NCBI GenBank assembly: GCA_027579435.1
Contig: JANBPK010000791.1
Span: 1-64,000, forward strand
Source: Candolleomyces eurysporus
Lineage: Eukaryota; Basidiomycota; Agaricomycetes; Agaricales; Psathyrellaceae
Length of the DNA stretch: 64,000 nucleotides
Reading direction: 5' to 3'
The notes below the pieces were generated by a model. That model was not told the DNA's origin. It did not search any database and was given only the letters and a program-made list of their open reading frames with translations. Shown here one piece after another: positions 1 through 11,837 of this stretch. How positions within the stretch are numbered: position 1 is the first letter of the stretch; every line of letters starts with the position of its first letter. The translations under genes were made by a program, and so were the position numbers.

Positions 1-166
1 TGCGTGCCGCCAACCTGTCAAAGATATTGATTCCTTCCTGATGTAGAGCCCTTATCGCAAACGAAGTGAATTGAGGTGACCATGCTCCCTCGACGATGGA
101 TACCTCCGACAGCGCGTCCTCCCACACAGATGTCCGCCAAAAAGTAGCGAGAGGCGGGGTCGTCAT
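1..166 (-). CDS. Possible N-terminal exon of a gene running off the left edge
   Basis: On the minus strand an ATG at 166-164 opens a frame with no stop to position 1 (55 codons, beginning MTTPPLATFWRTSVWED). The last bases contain AG followed by GTTGGC, so a donor site close to the edge is possible. I do not recognise the product. An open stretch of this length can occur by chance, so this is a weak call; the neighbouring 500 bases give no supporting exon. Confidence 0.3.
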   Translation of the reverse strand, partial: MTTPPLATFWRTSVWEDALSEVSIVEGAWSPQFTSFAIRALHQEGINIFDRLAAR

Positions 167-1081
167 AAGGGGAATTACATACTAAGCGTTGATCTTACCA
201 ATAGGAAAACTGAGAATTCTCGACCTCGGGAGCGTCTCTTTGCTCTCAGGGAATAAAGTTCGCCGATATCTGCGAACGGACAATAATCCCACTGGTCGCT
301 AGCCACTCGGGGAGATATCAGCTAGATCAATTGCAATGTCAGTATTCTCTGGTATCCCAAGGAAGCGCCGACTCGGACCCAGGCTCACCTCGAGCTGTGC
401 CAGCCACAATAGCACGGATTCGCGGCGAGGCTAGTAATACGAATAGACAACAAACGAATCCCCCTTGCATGCCGGAATCGTTGCTTCCCGTCCGGCGAGA
501 TATATCCCATGAACAGCACAGAGCTTCGGTGAAGGCGTTGAGCGTTGGCCGGGTGTCACGGATCGCTGAATAAACCCGCCCAACACCTTCCAGTCTACCG
601 AACGTCCTGGACGTTTGACCCGGTTTTCCGACGGTCAAAAAATCAACAAGGACGAAATGATAGGTCTGAACCGCTTTGATCGTCAAGGCTGTGGAGACAT
701 CCAGATATTGCAGGCCCTCGGGCTTCTCTCTCTTCCACTTCGCGGGAAACCAAAGCAACTCATTGCGCAGGTTCTCACGAAGCCCCAAACGCGAACAAGA
801 AAATGCCAGTCGTCTCAATGAGGAATCATTCCCTGGACCAACGAGCCAACGGGCCAACAGCGCCGGAGGTTGCACGCAGGAGCATCTGCCACAACAGCAC
901 TCCAATTCGGTTCGTTCGTTACCACCCATCATCAGCATATGATCGAGACACACGAACGAAAGAGTCAGTCGGGCAAAAGATAGCGCTCAAAAGATACACA
1001 GGAGAAGAGAGATCGTGAATTCGAAAGTGATAATCTAGAAACTATGAAACATACACCACTGCGTGGAAAGNTGCTGCGCCT
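167..1081. other. Unassigned stretch left of tof1
   Basis: About 0.9 kb without a recognisable gene. An open frame of about 200 codons on the minus strand (953-339) has no domain I recognise and no convincing splice partners. The stretch must hold the 3' UTR of tof1 and perhaps the promoter of the edge gene. Confidence 0.4.
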
Positions 1082-4000
1082 CTACTCCTCGTCGCTGTCT
1101 GACAGAACCAGCCGTTTGGTCCTACGGCCATGATGAGCCGCGTTCCCTGGGCTGTCAGGACTGTCCTGTCGTGTTATACTAGATCTCTGGGTCATCGGAG
1201 TTGAAGGAGGATCGTTGGGGGGAGGGGTAGCAGGGGTAGTGGCATTTGCTGCCACCGGATTCGATTTAGTCGCCTTTGGTTTGCTTGGAACCGGGCGTGG
1301 CCTAGGTCGAGGACGTCGATTGCCGGAATTAGTGCGCTCATTTACCTCGTCCGACGTCTCCATCGTCGGAGAGGTATGTGGGGCGCTGGCGTCATTGTCC
1401 GAGTCCAAATTGTTGTCCGGGTCCGACGAATCATTATCACTCGAAGACGCAGAACTACCCGGACCTGGGGCTATTGCAACGTTGGCGGTCGAGGCATTTT
1501 GCACGCGGTTCGAGTCGTTTGTGGTCTCTTTGGAATCCGCGTTCTTTCGCCTACGTTTCTTCGTCCCTGAGGTCTTCATACCGATGGGGCGATCGGTATT
1601 ACCACCCGCCGCGGCAGCNAGAACAGCCTTCTCCCGAAGTAACCGCTCTTTTTCCAGGAACGCNTCCATATCTCCATACTCCTCGTCGCTATCCTGGATG
1701 AACTGCGCGGACTTGTACTGCGCNTGCTCCTTTTCTTTCTTCTTCCTCTTCGGTTTGGGNTCGTCAGAGAGGTCTGCTTCATCTCCAGAAATGGAAGGAG
1801 ATCGACGTCTTCTCCGCCGCGCTCTTTTCTTCCGTAAGAGTTCGGAGACCTTCTTNCCGTCCGAATCGAAAGGCGTTTCAAGAAATTGACNAATAACGTT
1901 GTACGATTGTTGCAGCTCTGATGGAACGATGGCCTGGGGAATGTACCATTCCAGCTCCTCGTCTTCATCAGCATCTGTTATAGTAATTAGATTAGACACT
2001 TGAAAGCGANAAACAATGATGGTACAAGATATGGATAAAGATCTAGCACTGACCTGCATTCCTCAGGAAGAATTTACAGAGACGGAATAGGAGCTTGAGA
2101 TGAGCGTTTTTCGTCGCCGCCTCAGCGTGATCGTTGCTCAGGTACGGGATGTCTGGGGTGATATTGAGTTTGATTCAATCGGTCAGTGGCGGGCGCTCAA
2201 AAGTCTATACGACCGGGCACCATTTCCCCGTCGCGATCACTCACCTTCATCTTCAAACTTGCTTATGGCTTCGGCGGATGGACCTTGAAGCCGAGTTGCT
2301 TCGTCCACTTCGTCNTCATCGTCGGATTTTTGATCCGTTTCTTGCACAATCCGATTGCGATTATCGATGACCGTCTTGAGGATCTAAAGCGCACAAATGG
2401 GCAGTTAGCATAGGTTNGAAATGAAATGGAAGGATGAAAAGGTGGAATGCAAAACGAAAGAATGAATGGACAATGTAGACTTGGGTGTGATTCAACTTAC
2501 CTCTTGCGTCCAAATCACCAAGTCTCGCCGGCCGCCATCGACGAGTAGAGCGATCGCAATACCAATTTGGTCGCTCCAGGAATATCCTTTCTTCACCGCT
2601 ACCTCCACATTAACGGCACCANCATCCTTTCTTGACCGATCTTTCTTAGCCTTTTCCTCAGGTTCCCAACTGGAATATTGCTTCCAGTTACCACGATTTT
2701 TCGGGAAAAATACCTAAACCGGTCAAAAAAGGGAATGAGTATTTGGTTCCGTGGCAACGATAAGAAAAAAAGACAGNAACCAAATGAGATACCGCGTACC
2801 TCAATTGCAAGAAACGGCTCTTCTTGCAAAGCCTTGAAAAACTTCCGAAGGATATAGTTGACAAGGCTCACGAGGTCCTTGTACGCCTGCTCACGTGGGA
2901 ACGCCTTCTGATCTGCAAGGATNGACTTGAAGAGGTCCAGCGTTGAGACCTACATCCAGGGTCCACGCACACAGGAAAGGGAAAGTTCAGTCTCAGCGAT
3001 GACAAGAAAACGCCACAGACAAGGGTCTATCGCCCAAGCGACAAGGGACAGGCTGAATAGACAGACCTTAAAAAACAATCCTTCCGCTTTCGCCTTGACA
3101 GCCTGCCGGTGCATCAGGCTGACTACCCGTTTCATGTTCTCGACGGACGCAAACTCCTTGTAGCGAGCCAAATATGTCAACAGGGTATTCGCCACGGCGG
3201 CGTCCGCGAATTTCTGGTGGTGTGGCGTCGCAGTGGCCGATGGTGGCGTCCGGGAGGGGTCCACGGCACGGGAAAGGAAGGAAATGAACAATAAACAAAC
3301 AAAGGGACAGCCAGTCAGATAGTGCTCGCCAGATAGATAGATAGATGTACGCGTACCATTTCAAATGACTCAAAAGTGAAAAGCGTCTCATGGATTACTT
3401 CCTCGTCCGCAGGCTCTTCTGGAGGTTCTTCTACGTCAGGTATCCCTTCTTCCTCAGTGACGCCTACAGAGAAAAAAAAATTAAAATGAAAAAACCGTGG
3501 GTGGAGTCGTCAGCCAGAGCGATTAATCATCTTTGACAGACCGTCGGGCGGCTGCTAGCAACAAAATAGAGCCCATCACGACGCTGCTTACCTTTCTTGG
3601 CACGCTTTCTGCGAGCAGCTTTTTTCCGAACATACGTCCCATCTCCCTTATCCTTACTCCATTTCTCGAGCATGCGCAACAAGGCGTATGATAGATGNAC
3701 ACTCGAGTCCAAATAAGCTAGCGACTGGGTGCCTTCTTTGTATGTTCGCAGGCTGTCGAGGGCAATATCGAGAACCTCCCCGTTATAGACGAGCTGCTGT
3801 TGCAGGATATCCGCGGCATCGCTTAGCGCCGCGTCCTCGATCTCCGAAGACGCCATGCGATCGATGAGGAGCAGCAACTGAGTTAGGCATTCGATCCCTG
3901 CNTGGAGCTCCGTCCATAACTTTGGCTGAAGCGTCGAAGAGGTGAAACGGACGCAACGTTGATGTNCAGTGNCAACACAAGCGCACGCAAAATGTCGTAA

Positions 4001-5732
4001 CGGGGGAGTAGAGTGAGTCAGTAAGCCGATCAGATACAGATGTGAAAGGTGACTCGGAAGAAGAANANCGGAGAGAGGTGACGACCTGACCCACCTTTTC
4101 TTCCATGGCCTCCCTCATGCGCTTTAACACCCACACAATCCAGACGCGCTCCGTTATTTCCGCAATAAGCCCAAAATCCCATTTTGTTTCTTTGACTTTG
4201 GCCGCACCGGACGCCGTCGATGAGGAGCTTTCTTTACTCCGCATCGTCAGGAAAAACTCGAGGAACCACTTCGTCACATAGAGTAGTCGAAGGTTATCCT
4301 TCTCCGTGACCTTGGCTCGNTCAGACCTGATGTCCTTCAATAAACCAGATAGGAAAGCTGCGGNGGAGAAAGTGCCGAAGAAAATAAAGCAGGCCATGAG
4401 TCAGTCAATCCATCTGTCGCTCACGCTCGACTGAGGTGGAATGTTGACTCACGATTAAAGCAGCCTTCGAGAAAGTCGATAGCCAATTTTTGCAGCACGA
4501 CTCGGGCATCGACTGAAAGATTGTAATCATGCGTCAAAGGGTCGATCGTTGTCGCCTTTTTGGCCTTCTGACGCTTGGTGATATCCATAATGCTCCCTGT
4601 CTCGGCGTGGATGGCTTGCTGCCTATGAAGCACTACCGATCGAGACGTCGACTGTCTTGAAGGATCGCCGGCCTCGTTNGAACCGCCGACCCCGGNATTA
4701 GCAGGCGTGGAGGATGATTTGGAAGTGTTGAGGCGGACTTGGATCGTNGTTCCGAAACGAGAGTGCCGNGAGGAGGCTTTTCGTTGTGCATCTCGTCGAT
4801 TGCGGTCTTCCAAGGCTAATAGACGTTGAAGATTGGCTGTAGGTTCCTAATAGAACGATGAGGGTGGGGCTTGGGGGGTAGTTAATGGAGAAACGAACCT
4901 TTGCCTGGTCCTGAGCCAGGGTCGCAGGCTTCACTCCCCGAAAGAGCAGGTAAAAGATCTCNAGAACAAGGGAATTCCAATTATTGAACAAGGGATCGTG
5001 GTCGACGTTGGCAGCNATCGTAAGGAGGAGCCTCAATACATGAGTCTCCTCCATAGTCCGAATCAACTTCGATTGAAGGGTGGAGAGCTCGGCCTGGTCG
5101 GAGCTGGCATAGGTATTCGCCGGNGGGTCCTTGATGAAAGCGAGGTTCCGGAACAAGTGAAGAACNACATTCATTATCTGCCCATCCCTCTCCTCACGCT
5201 CCTTCGGTTTCTTCGCCAGCGGNGGCAACATGATATTGAAAAGCGCCTTCATAACCCCNGGTTTGAGCAGGGCAGCCTTGTACGCAAGGTGACTATCCAG
5301 AAGCTGGGTATAATCGGCCGTCTTGTCCAATTCGTCGTCCAGCTCTTTCAACTCCTCCGCAATGTCGATGGGCCATGTCATCGCAGTCATCAAATCCACG
5401 CTTGCGATCGCCCTCTTGTCCTCGACCAATCCTTGCCCAGCGGTGACCGTGAGGATNGGTATGAGATCTTTGGAGAGCACCCGGGTCTCCCAGAAGATGC
5501 GGGCGACGGTACGGTCGTCATCGGTGTCGTCCTTCCTCCAAAGCTTCTTCAGATCCTTCAAACATCCGTAGGCTTCGTCTCCGAGTTGGTATGTATCGCC
5601 NTCGAGTCCACCCAAAGCGTTNACTACCCGGGTGATGATTGGTGTTANGACAGCTCGTCGGTCGATGTCGCCTGGCTCCCTCTCTTCTTCTCTGTCGTCT
5701 TCGTCCAGGATTTCGATAATGTCCGGAGGCAT
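1082..5732 (-). CDS. tof1: Tof1/Swi1/Timeless replication-fork protection complex subunit
   Basis: Timeless-family proteins travel with the replisome together with Csm3/Tipin, stabilise stalled forks and pass on the checkpoint signal in the nucleus. Exon 1 (5732-4899, start MPPDIIEILDEDD) carries the N-terminal Timeless helical repeats, with the family-typical stretch LTVTAGQGLVEDKRA and 'LFRNLAFIKD'. Exon 2 (4846-4453) encodes the basic linker and 'VLQKLAIDFLEGCFN'; exon 3 (4357-4095) gives 'LLYVTKWFLEFFLTMR'; exon 4 starts at 3925. Further short exons run to a C-terminal exon rich in acidic, Lys/Arg and Ser/Pro tracts, with 'DSDEEYGDMXAFLEKERLL', as in fungal Tof1. I count about ten exons; the first introns are GT-AG and keep the frame (834, 394 and 263 nt). 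The gene is divergent to the Myb-domain gene. Many n bases fall in it but no certain break. Family call is firm; some middle exon edges are not. Confidence 0.9.
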
Positions 5733-6567
5733 AGTGGTATATGAGGGGAGGGCACGGTGGGTGGTGTTGACAGGAGGATTTCGCGACACGCGACCGTGAC
5801 GTGACGTTGTGACGCGTCGCGTTTGTCACACCTAATTTGTTTTNGCGACGCGCTCGCGCTATCGCGTCCTGCTGCGAACCATCTCTCACCGTCTTGGCAT
5901 GGAAATTGAAAACTACTTGCAAATTTTGAAAATCTTTATTTCGCCTAATTTTGGGGGTCCCATAAGCTCATGTTGACATAACTGACTAGCAATATAAAGT
6001 CTNNCGCTNCAAGGAGCACACCCATCCCCGCATTTGGAAACGTAAGATTAAGACCTGAGGTNCGGCNTTGNTTCCCTTATAAATCCCTTTCTCCCCACTC
6101 ATAATCCTCAGGTTTCATGAGCATTACAGAACNTGTGGTTCNTCAACGCTGACTCGGAACCACTCGGTGACGTCGGTAAATCTCTCATCTTCCAAATACG
6201 GAACACAAGTCAGGGGCGCCTGTGTTCGTTTCATTTGCGCTCGAGTCGTGACTCGGGAATTGCTTGTTCTTGGCTGTACACCACATTCTCCTGGGTATGC
6301 ATGACCTTGAGCCCTCCATGACCCAATTCCAACGCCCTTCTGAAGCTTCTCGGCCTTGGTGCGGACCTACATANGCTCTGCTGACGCACAGACCCAAATT
6401 TCCTCGGCCATCACCGTCGGCAATCACNACACCTGACTGTGGGAATGCGTCGANGCTTCTGTGATCACCAAAACCCAAATCAATTCCTGCTCGNAAAAAA
6501 AGGTATATAGACCNTTGGCCNACTGACCTCCCCTCCCCTACTCGATGCCTGCTCCTCGTACTGCCCA
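5733..6567. promoter_or_regulatory. Shared divergent promoter region of tof1 and the Myb-domain gene
   Basis: The two flanking genes start back to back, so both promoters and 5' UTRs must lie in these 0.8 kb. The part next to tof1 is rich in CGCGAC motifs (5785-5870); GACGCGTCGC at 5811-5820 lies in a run of such motifs and could suit an MluI-box-like cell-cycle site, as expected for a replication gene (inference). No coding sequence is recognised. Confidence 0.45.
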
Positions 6568-8184
6568 ATGGATGATCCTTGCGCCCAGACGTACGCGTTC
6601 GTGTCTTTTCAAAGCCAACGGATAAGCTGACAACGGTGACTGAATATGATATTGTAGATTGGAGGCGCTCGAAGCGTTCATCCAGACCCAACGATCTCTG
6701 CTTGCGAGAACGCAGTCCGACATAGAGAAATTGAGAGCTTTGAAGCTTGACGTCGTTGAAGACCCTCANGATTTTATTGATAATCTTGGAGAAAAGGTAC
6801 GTNGTACTNGGCTTTTCTACTTTGTCTAANGNNGTCNNGTTGACGAGAGTATTTGGTCGCCGTTGCAGCTTGACTCCCCCTCATTTCGTCTCAGCGAGCA
6901 GACGGACTACGGCCTTGATTTTCCGAAGAAAATTCAGTGGGGGGCTTTTCTGGGTCATGGTACGCTCCCTCTCCCCTCCTTTGCCTCTTTTCTTCNTGAT
7001 GCTTATTTTTCACCGCAGACATCTCACCCCTCCAACACCTCCATCACAAACTCCTCACGGCCAACCGTCTCCGCACACACCCCTCCAAAACTCAAACATC
7101 CGAACTCTCCTCCGTCCAACGGCTCGTCAAAGAGGCAAGGAANCAAATAATCGACCCCGTCCTCGTCCGATTCCCCCCTCCATCTCCATGTTCCTCAGAC
7201 GATGAGCTCGAAGAACCAGTGGACCCTGAAACACTCAAACGCCAACGCGAACATGAAAAGATCAAGGANCTCAAGAAGATGAAGATACGGACGACGACGA
7301 GTGGGATGAGGTTGCCCGGGAGGCTATCCGGGGTGTTTATCAGNCATGATGTGGAGGACGAGAGCATGGACGTGGATATTTCTGAAGAAATTCCAGCCCC
7401 TCATCANCGTCTTCCGCCACCACCGACGACGCCATCACGGCGGCAGGANCAGGGTTATCATCACGCCGATGGTNGTGGTGGTGTCGCGACGGAGGATCCT
7501 GCCGGGCCTAGGCCTGGGGCCACATCGGTGGTGGTGGCACCGCAGCCTCGATTGCCTCGACCCGCCTCTGACGATATCACATCGACGCCCCATCTTGATC
7601 ACTCGTCGGTCCCGGCACACGCCACCAAGGCCCTTCCAACACCCCCCGCTCCCCAGGCGTCGACAGCTCGAACGCGGAGATCGAGTCGGAAGAGTGCGAA
7701 TGTGGCTGTATCGTCCAGCATCGCGACGGACGGTTCGCGTCCGGTGAAACGAGGCAAGGTGCAGGTGGAAGACAAAGTTGTGCTGCCGCCGCCATCTACC
7801 TCATCTACCTCTACTTCCACTTCCCCATCCGATTCCTCTGCTCCTATCAGTCTCCCTACTGCGGCATCAGGGGGAGGAGGGAGAGGCGGTGGTGGTAGCG
7901 GAAGCGCGAAACCGAAACCCGAGACGTATAAGCAAGCTTGGTCAGTTTCTGAGCAGCATTTGCTTGAGCAGCTGCTCGAGGAGATACCTGACGGCGAAAA
8001 GTTCCGGTGAGTCCCTATGATATCGCATCTTACTCGGCTCGAGTGATCGTGTACTGATAATCTTATCTCTGGGTACAGATGGCAGAAGATATCGAGAGCG
8101 ATGGGTGGGAGGAGGACGCCAAGACAGGTTGCGAGTCGTGTGCAAAAGTACTTTGAGAAGCTCAAGAGGTTTGGGGTTGGGTAG
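6568..8184 (+). CDS. Myb/SANT-domain protein
   Basis: Five exons (6568-6590, 6658-6796, 6869-6959, 7019-8006, 8079-8184) join with canonical GT-AG introns. The start MDDPCAQT is chosen because it puts the 23-nt first exon in phase with the helical segment 'ALEAFIQTQRSLLARTQSD'. The middle is acidic and Pro/Ser-rich and disordered. The C-terminus is a single Myb/SANT-like repeat: 'WSVSEQHLLEQLLEEIP', then across the last intron 'WQKISRAMGGRRTPRQVASR' and 'VQKYFEKLKR', with the tryptophan spacing of a DNA- or histone-binding SANT fold. A nuclear transcription or chromatin role is inferred. Between n7269 and n7344 the printed frame is unlike its surroundings, whereas the neighbouring frame reads as an acidic stretch (DTDDDEWDEVAREAIRGVY), so two compensating single-base errors at those n positions are likely. 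Confidence 0.7.
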
Positions 8185-8703
8185 ATGGCTGGTGGGGTTT
8201 TGTACTTATCGTATCGTATTCTACGACTAGACCGCTGCATTTTTCGAGTCCGGCAGAGGATTGATCACATGGGCACACACGGCAGATATTTCTCGTCGCT
8301 GTATGGCCTGGCCATCATAATCATCGTCCAGCGTGATCAACGGGAGCCTGACATGGCGCATGCCGGAGAAAGTTCCCTCGTCCCTCTTCCACGTTTACTT
8401 TCCCTCGTCGCGGAGAAATACCTGTCGCTCGATATTCTTGGTGGGTATTTACCAGCTCAACTGCTGGCACCTCAGTTGGAACTTGAGAGCTTACCTCGTC
8501 GTCGCTGTCGTCGTTGCTGGTGTCATCGCCCGAACAGATCGTGCCCACAAAGTGAGTGCACCGCCGTTTAATGAATTGATTAAGATCTAAATCAACGCCC
8601 ACCCCCTCCTTCCTTCTCCATTCACCCACTTACCGGCGACGCTCTACCACCCTCCAGACCGACCTCTCCAGCTACATCCATACGCACCTAGCACCCGGGC
8701 AAG
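8185..8703. other. Intergenic region before the PBDC1-type gene
   Basis: About 0.5 kb between two plus-strand genes. It must contain the terminator of the Myb-domain gene and the promoter of the next. A pyrimidine-rich tract (about 8590-8650) precedes the next start, common in fungal promoters. Open frames here show nothing recognisable. Confidence 0.4.
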
Positions 8704-11201
8704 ATGGCTGGCAAATTCGAACCCAATAACGCCCAGAACTTGATCGAGGTGGGTGTGGCCTGCAGGCACTGGTCGCGGGGGTCCGAGCGGTCTTGCTGAT
8801 TTTTCGAATTTTTCGGAAACTGTAGATCGAGAAACAGTGAGTGGTTTGGCTGGGTTCATTCATTCGGCCTGCACCTTCGGCCAGCCAACCGCCCCCGGGG
8901 CCAAACCAAGTATCATTTGGTAGCAATAGCCCCACCCCGATCGACGTCCCTAGCACTCTGTGGCGTGGTATGGGATTCCTGGGGGCGCTGGCTGGGAGGG
9001 AGGGGACGGCATGTACGCGAGGATGGGTCGCTAACGACGGCTTGTTTGCTTGTCTATTTAGGTTCGCTGTGAAAGCTGTCGAGCAGGCGCAGGTGCGTGT
9101 CGCCTAAACGAGGAGGGGGAACAACTTTTGATCCCGCCTTTTTTCTATTGCAGACGTACTGGAACCTGTTGGAGAAAGTCAACCCTGTGGAGCTCAAGTT
9201 GACCAAGTCAGTGGGTTTTCTTGTGTTTGTTCTTCTTCGCTTAGCGTGGTGGTGCGCCCCTGCATATTATATTGTAACTCTTTGCTCCGTCTCCACCACC
9301 CNTTTTTCGTTTCTATTGCACGATGGATGGACGGCAACGAGGCCAAGGCGGCAGGCAGGCAGGCGGGCGGGCGCCCGCCTCGCGCCTCCGCTGGAATCGC
9401 CTCTTCCCACCCGTTATTTTTGTATTCTTTGTTTTCTATTCGATCCTACTCTATTCTTTCTCTATCTCCCTCTATCTCTCTGTCTTTCCCGTTTCTTTCT
9501 GTTTTTTCCCTTCTCCCGAGCAATGGTAGACGGCTAACCCAATCACTATTGTGATCAATCTGTTCATCCAGAATCGACGATGAGATCTATGAAGACACTA
9601 TCAAGACGTTCCCCGAGTTTGCCGAGCCTCCTCACACCAAGCTTGTGAAACTGGATGAGGAGTGGATGAAGTCGGACGATGGAAAAAAGCGCTGGCGCGA
9701 CTTTATGGAAAGGTCGGTGCNTTATTTTTTGTTGTTGCTTTTTTGGTTATGTGTTTCACTTGGGGTTTACCAAGTTTTCTATGCATCGCGTGCCTCTGTT
9801 ACCTATCTATTCATTCTGTTCACCTGTTTTCTCTTTCTGGATGGTTATTGTCGTATGGCTGTCACGGCCATTGGCCGAACTCCCCGCGAATCCACCTATG
9901 GCACACACTATGGCACACAACGGGGATGGCTGCTTGTCCACACATACGCTACATAAGAGCGTGGCCCTCGGCTTCGAAGCGGCTTCCAGGTTTCTTTTGT
10001 TGTTCTGCGTGCTCGATCGCCTCGACCGCAGATCATTCGTCCGCTATTTTCGTGCTTCCTTCATTTCCTTTCGATCGGACTTTGTTGTTTGCTTTGTTTT
10101 CTGTCTCTTTCACTACCATCATATCATTGGCATCCACTACCACCACCGTCGCCATCTCTTCTGTTTTTCATTTCCTATTCGCAATCGCTTTTTGTTGCAT
10201 CCGTTGCATCGGGAATGGGAATCGGGAAAGGAAGGCATGCTTATTTACTGGTTTTGGTTATGAAACAGGTACAAGGATAAGGTCAAGGACTACAACTTTG
10301 GGTGCTTGATTCGTACCGATGCGGAAGACGAGTATGGAGAGAGGAATACGATTTTCGGTATGTTTTTCCCTTGCTCATTTGCCTTTTCCTTCGCCCTTCA
10401 ATATCAACGGTCTCTATTCTTATTCGACTCATCTGATTATCTTCGTTTCTCTGTACGACGAGAGAGGCATCAATACTGACTTGCGATCGTCTTCTTCCCC
10501 CCCCTGGATCATTATTGGCTCTATTTTCGTGCTTTGGTTACGTTCGCCTTCCGATCTTCGCCCACCTCGCCACTGTCGACGACATGGTTTCGTGATGGTG
10601 ATATGATGGATGCCATGAACATTACCCAACTACTGACATACGAAACGGTATGCTACGAAACGATATGTCCGAAACGCAACGATACGATACGGACCCATAA
10701 CAATCACAATAATCATTGCGAACGACCTCTGCGATGTGGCGTTCACAGTTACACGGATACAGGTGTGTGGTTTGATTTTGTTTCAATTGTCTGTTGTNNT
10801 TGCTGTTGCTGACTGGTTGTTTGCTTTCTATTCTGTCGGNCTCTATTCCCCTCGATTCTATTCGCCCTCGTCGATTCGTCAATTCGCCAACTNGTCAACT
10901 GGTTGGCCTGCATCCTCAACCTCAAATCTAATCTAATTGAATACTCCCGAATTCGATTGCCCAGTTCTACGCGATTGAGGTATGTNGACCTGCTGTAGTT
11001 NCCTTTTGCNTTTTGCNTCCAAGCTTACGGCTGGCCTCCACCCCTCCCCTCCATCCGNAANTTCACATGAAACAGATCACAAGGAACAGATTGAACTTGA
11101 ACGCCAAGGCACATGAGCTCGCCATAGAAGAGGCTGCGAAGGAGAAGGCCAAGAAGGAAAAAGAGGCTGAAAAGGCCAAGAAGAAGGGCGGGAAGTCATG
11201 A
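8704..11201 (+). CDS. PBDC1: PBDC1/Chp1-family eEF1A chaperone, nine exons
   Basis: The spliced product (174 aa) begins MAGKFEPNNAQNLIE and matches the PBDC1 family (polysaccharide biosynthesis domain-containing 1; yeast Ypl225w/Chp1). Recent work on the yeast protein shows a ribosome-associated chaperone for nascent eEF1A. Family marks are 'TYWNLLEKVNPVELKLTK', 'FPEFAEPPHTKLVKLDEEWM', 'KRWRDFMERYKDKVKDYNFG' and 'RNRLNLNAKAHELAIEEAA', ending in a Lys/Glu-rich tail. Exons: 8704-8748, 8826-8836, 9062-9092, 9154-9206, 9572-9712, 10269-10357, 10749-10762, 10965-10979, 11076-11201; all introns are GT-AG and the total of 525 nt keeps the frame. Three exons have only 11, 14 and 15 nt. Introns make up about 79% of the gene, and several hundred-base introns are pyrimidine-rich. 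No break seen. Confidence 0.88.
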
Positions 11202-11837
11202 TTCTGCGGTACNTGTTCAATGTGAAGTGGTGACTATTTATGTGTTCGTTCGACCTCGTTTGTGAATTTCAGAGGAAAGTTTGGGGTGGTTGGGTGAGTG
11301 TGCTTTCCNTTCGGCTCATGATCACGGGCTCCCCCTTTTTCGTTCAGAATTCAGACACCCATGCTGACGCTGCTTTCGTTTGTTTGTTGTTTCAGGATTG
11401 GTGTTCGAATCGAATATTATTTCAAGAAGTGTAAAACTGGTACCCACTGGATCTATTAGTCTATCTCCCAATGGAATGGATGAATCGGTTCTTCAGTGCG
11501 ATGGAACCAGGACTTAGTGCTGCGATAGACGAAGACCAACTGAGCATGTGCGATGATCCAAGACGTCTATGGGTGCNGTTCTGCGCTCTATGTACGATCT
11601 GCTCCATTACCGTGACATCGACGGTACCGGTGTGCTCCAACTTGAGCTGTCGNTGTCTCATGACNGTTGATCGACCTGGTCCCCCAACTCGACTCGCGGT
11701 CCCGTTCACATCTGCATTCAGTCTGATTGCAATTCCAATTCCAGGACTGAAGTAAAACAAGAAAAGAAAGCAACAGGTGTGTTGAGGGCTTTTAATACTT
11801 CTATACATACATGACTCTTACGTCCAGGCCGCCGTAA
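11202..11837. other. Convergent intergenic region
   Basis: 3' regions of the PBDC1-type gene (+) and of the following minus-strand gene. No gene recognised on either strand. Confidence 0.4.

Noticed and set aside
7577..8240. Minus-strand frame of about 210 codons
   Set aside because: Antisense to the Myb-domain exon; it reflects the Gly/Ser/Pro-rich codons of the real gene.
9200..10270. Several long overlapping open frames rich in Phe, Leu and Ser, resembling multi-span membrane proteins
   Set aside because: They lie in pyrimidine-rich introns of the PBDC1-type gene; the conserved exons are on both sides and the frames have no recognisable domain.
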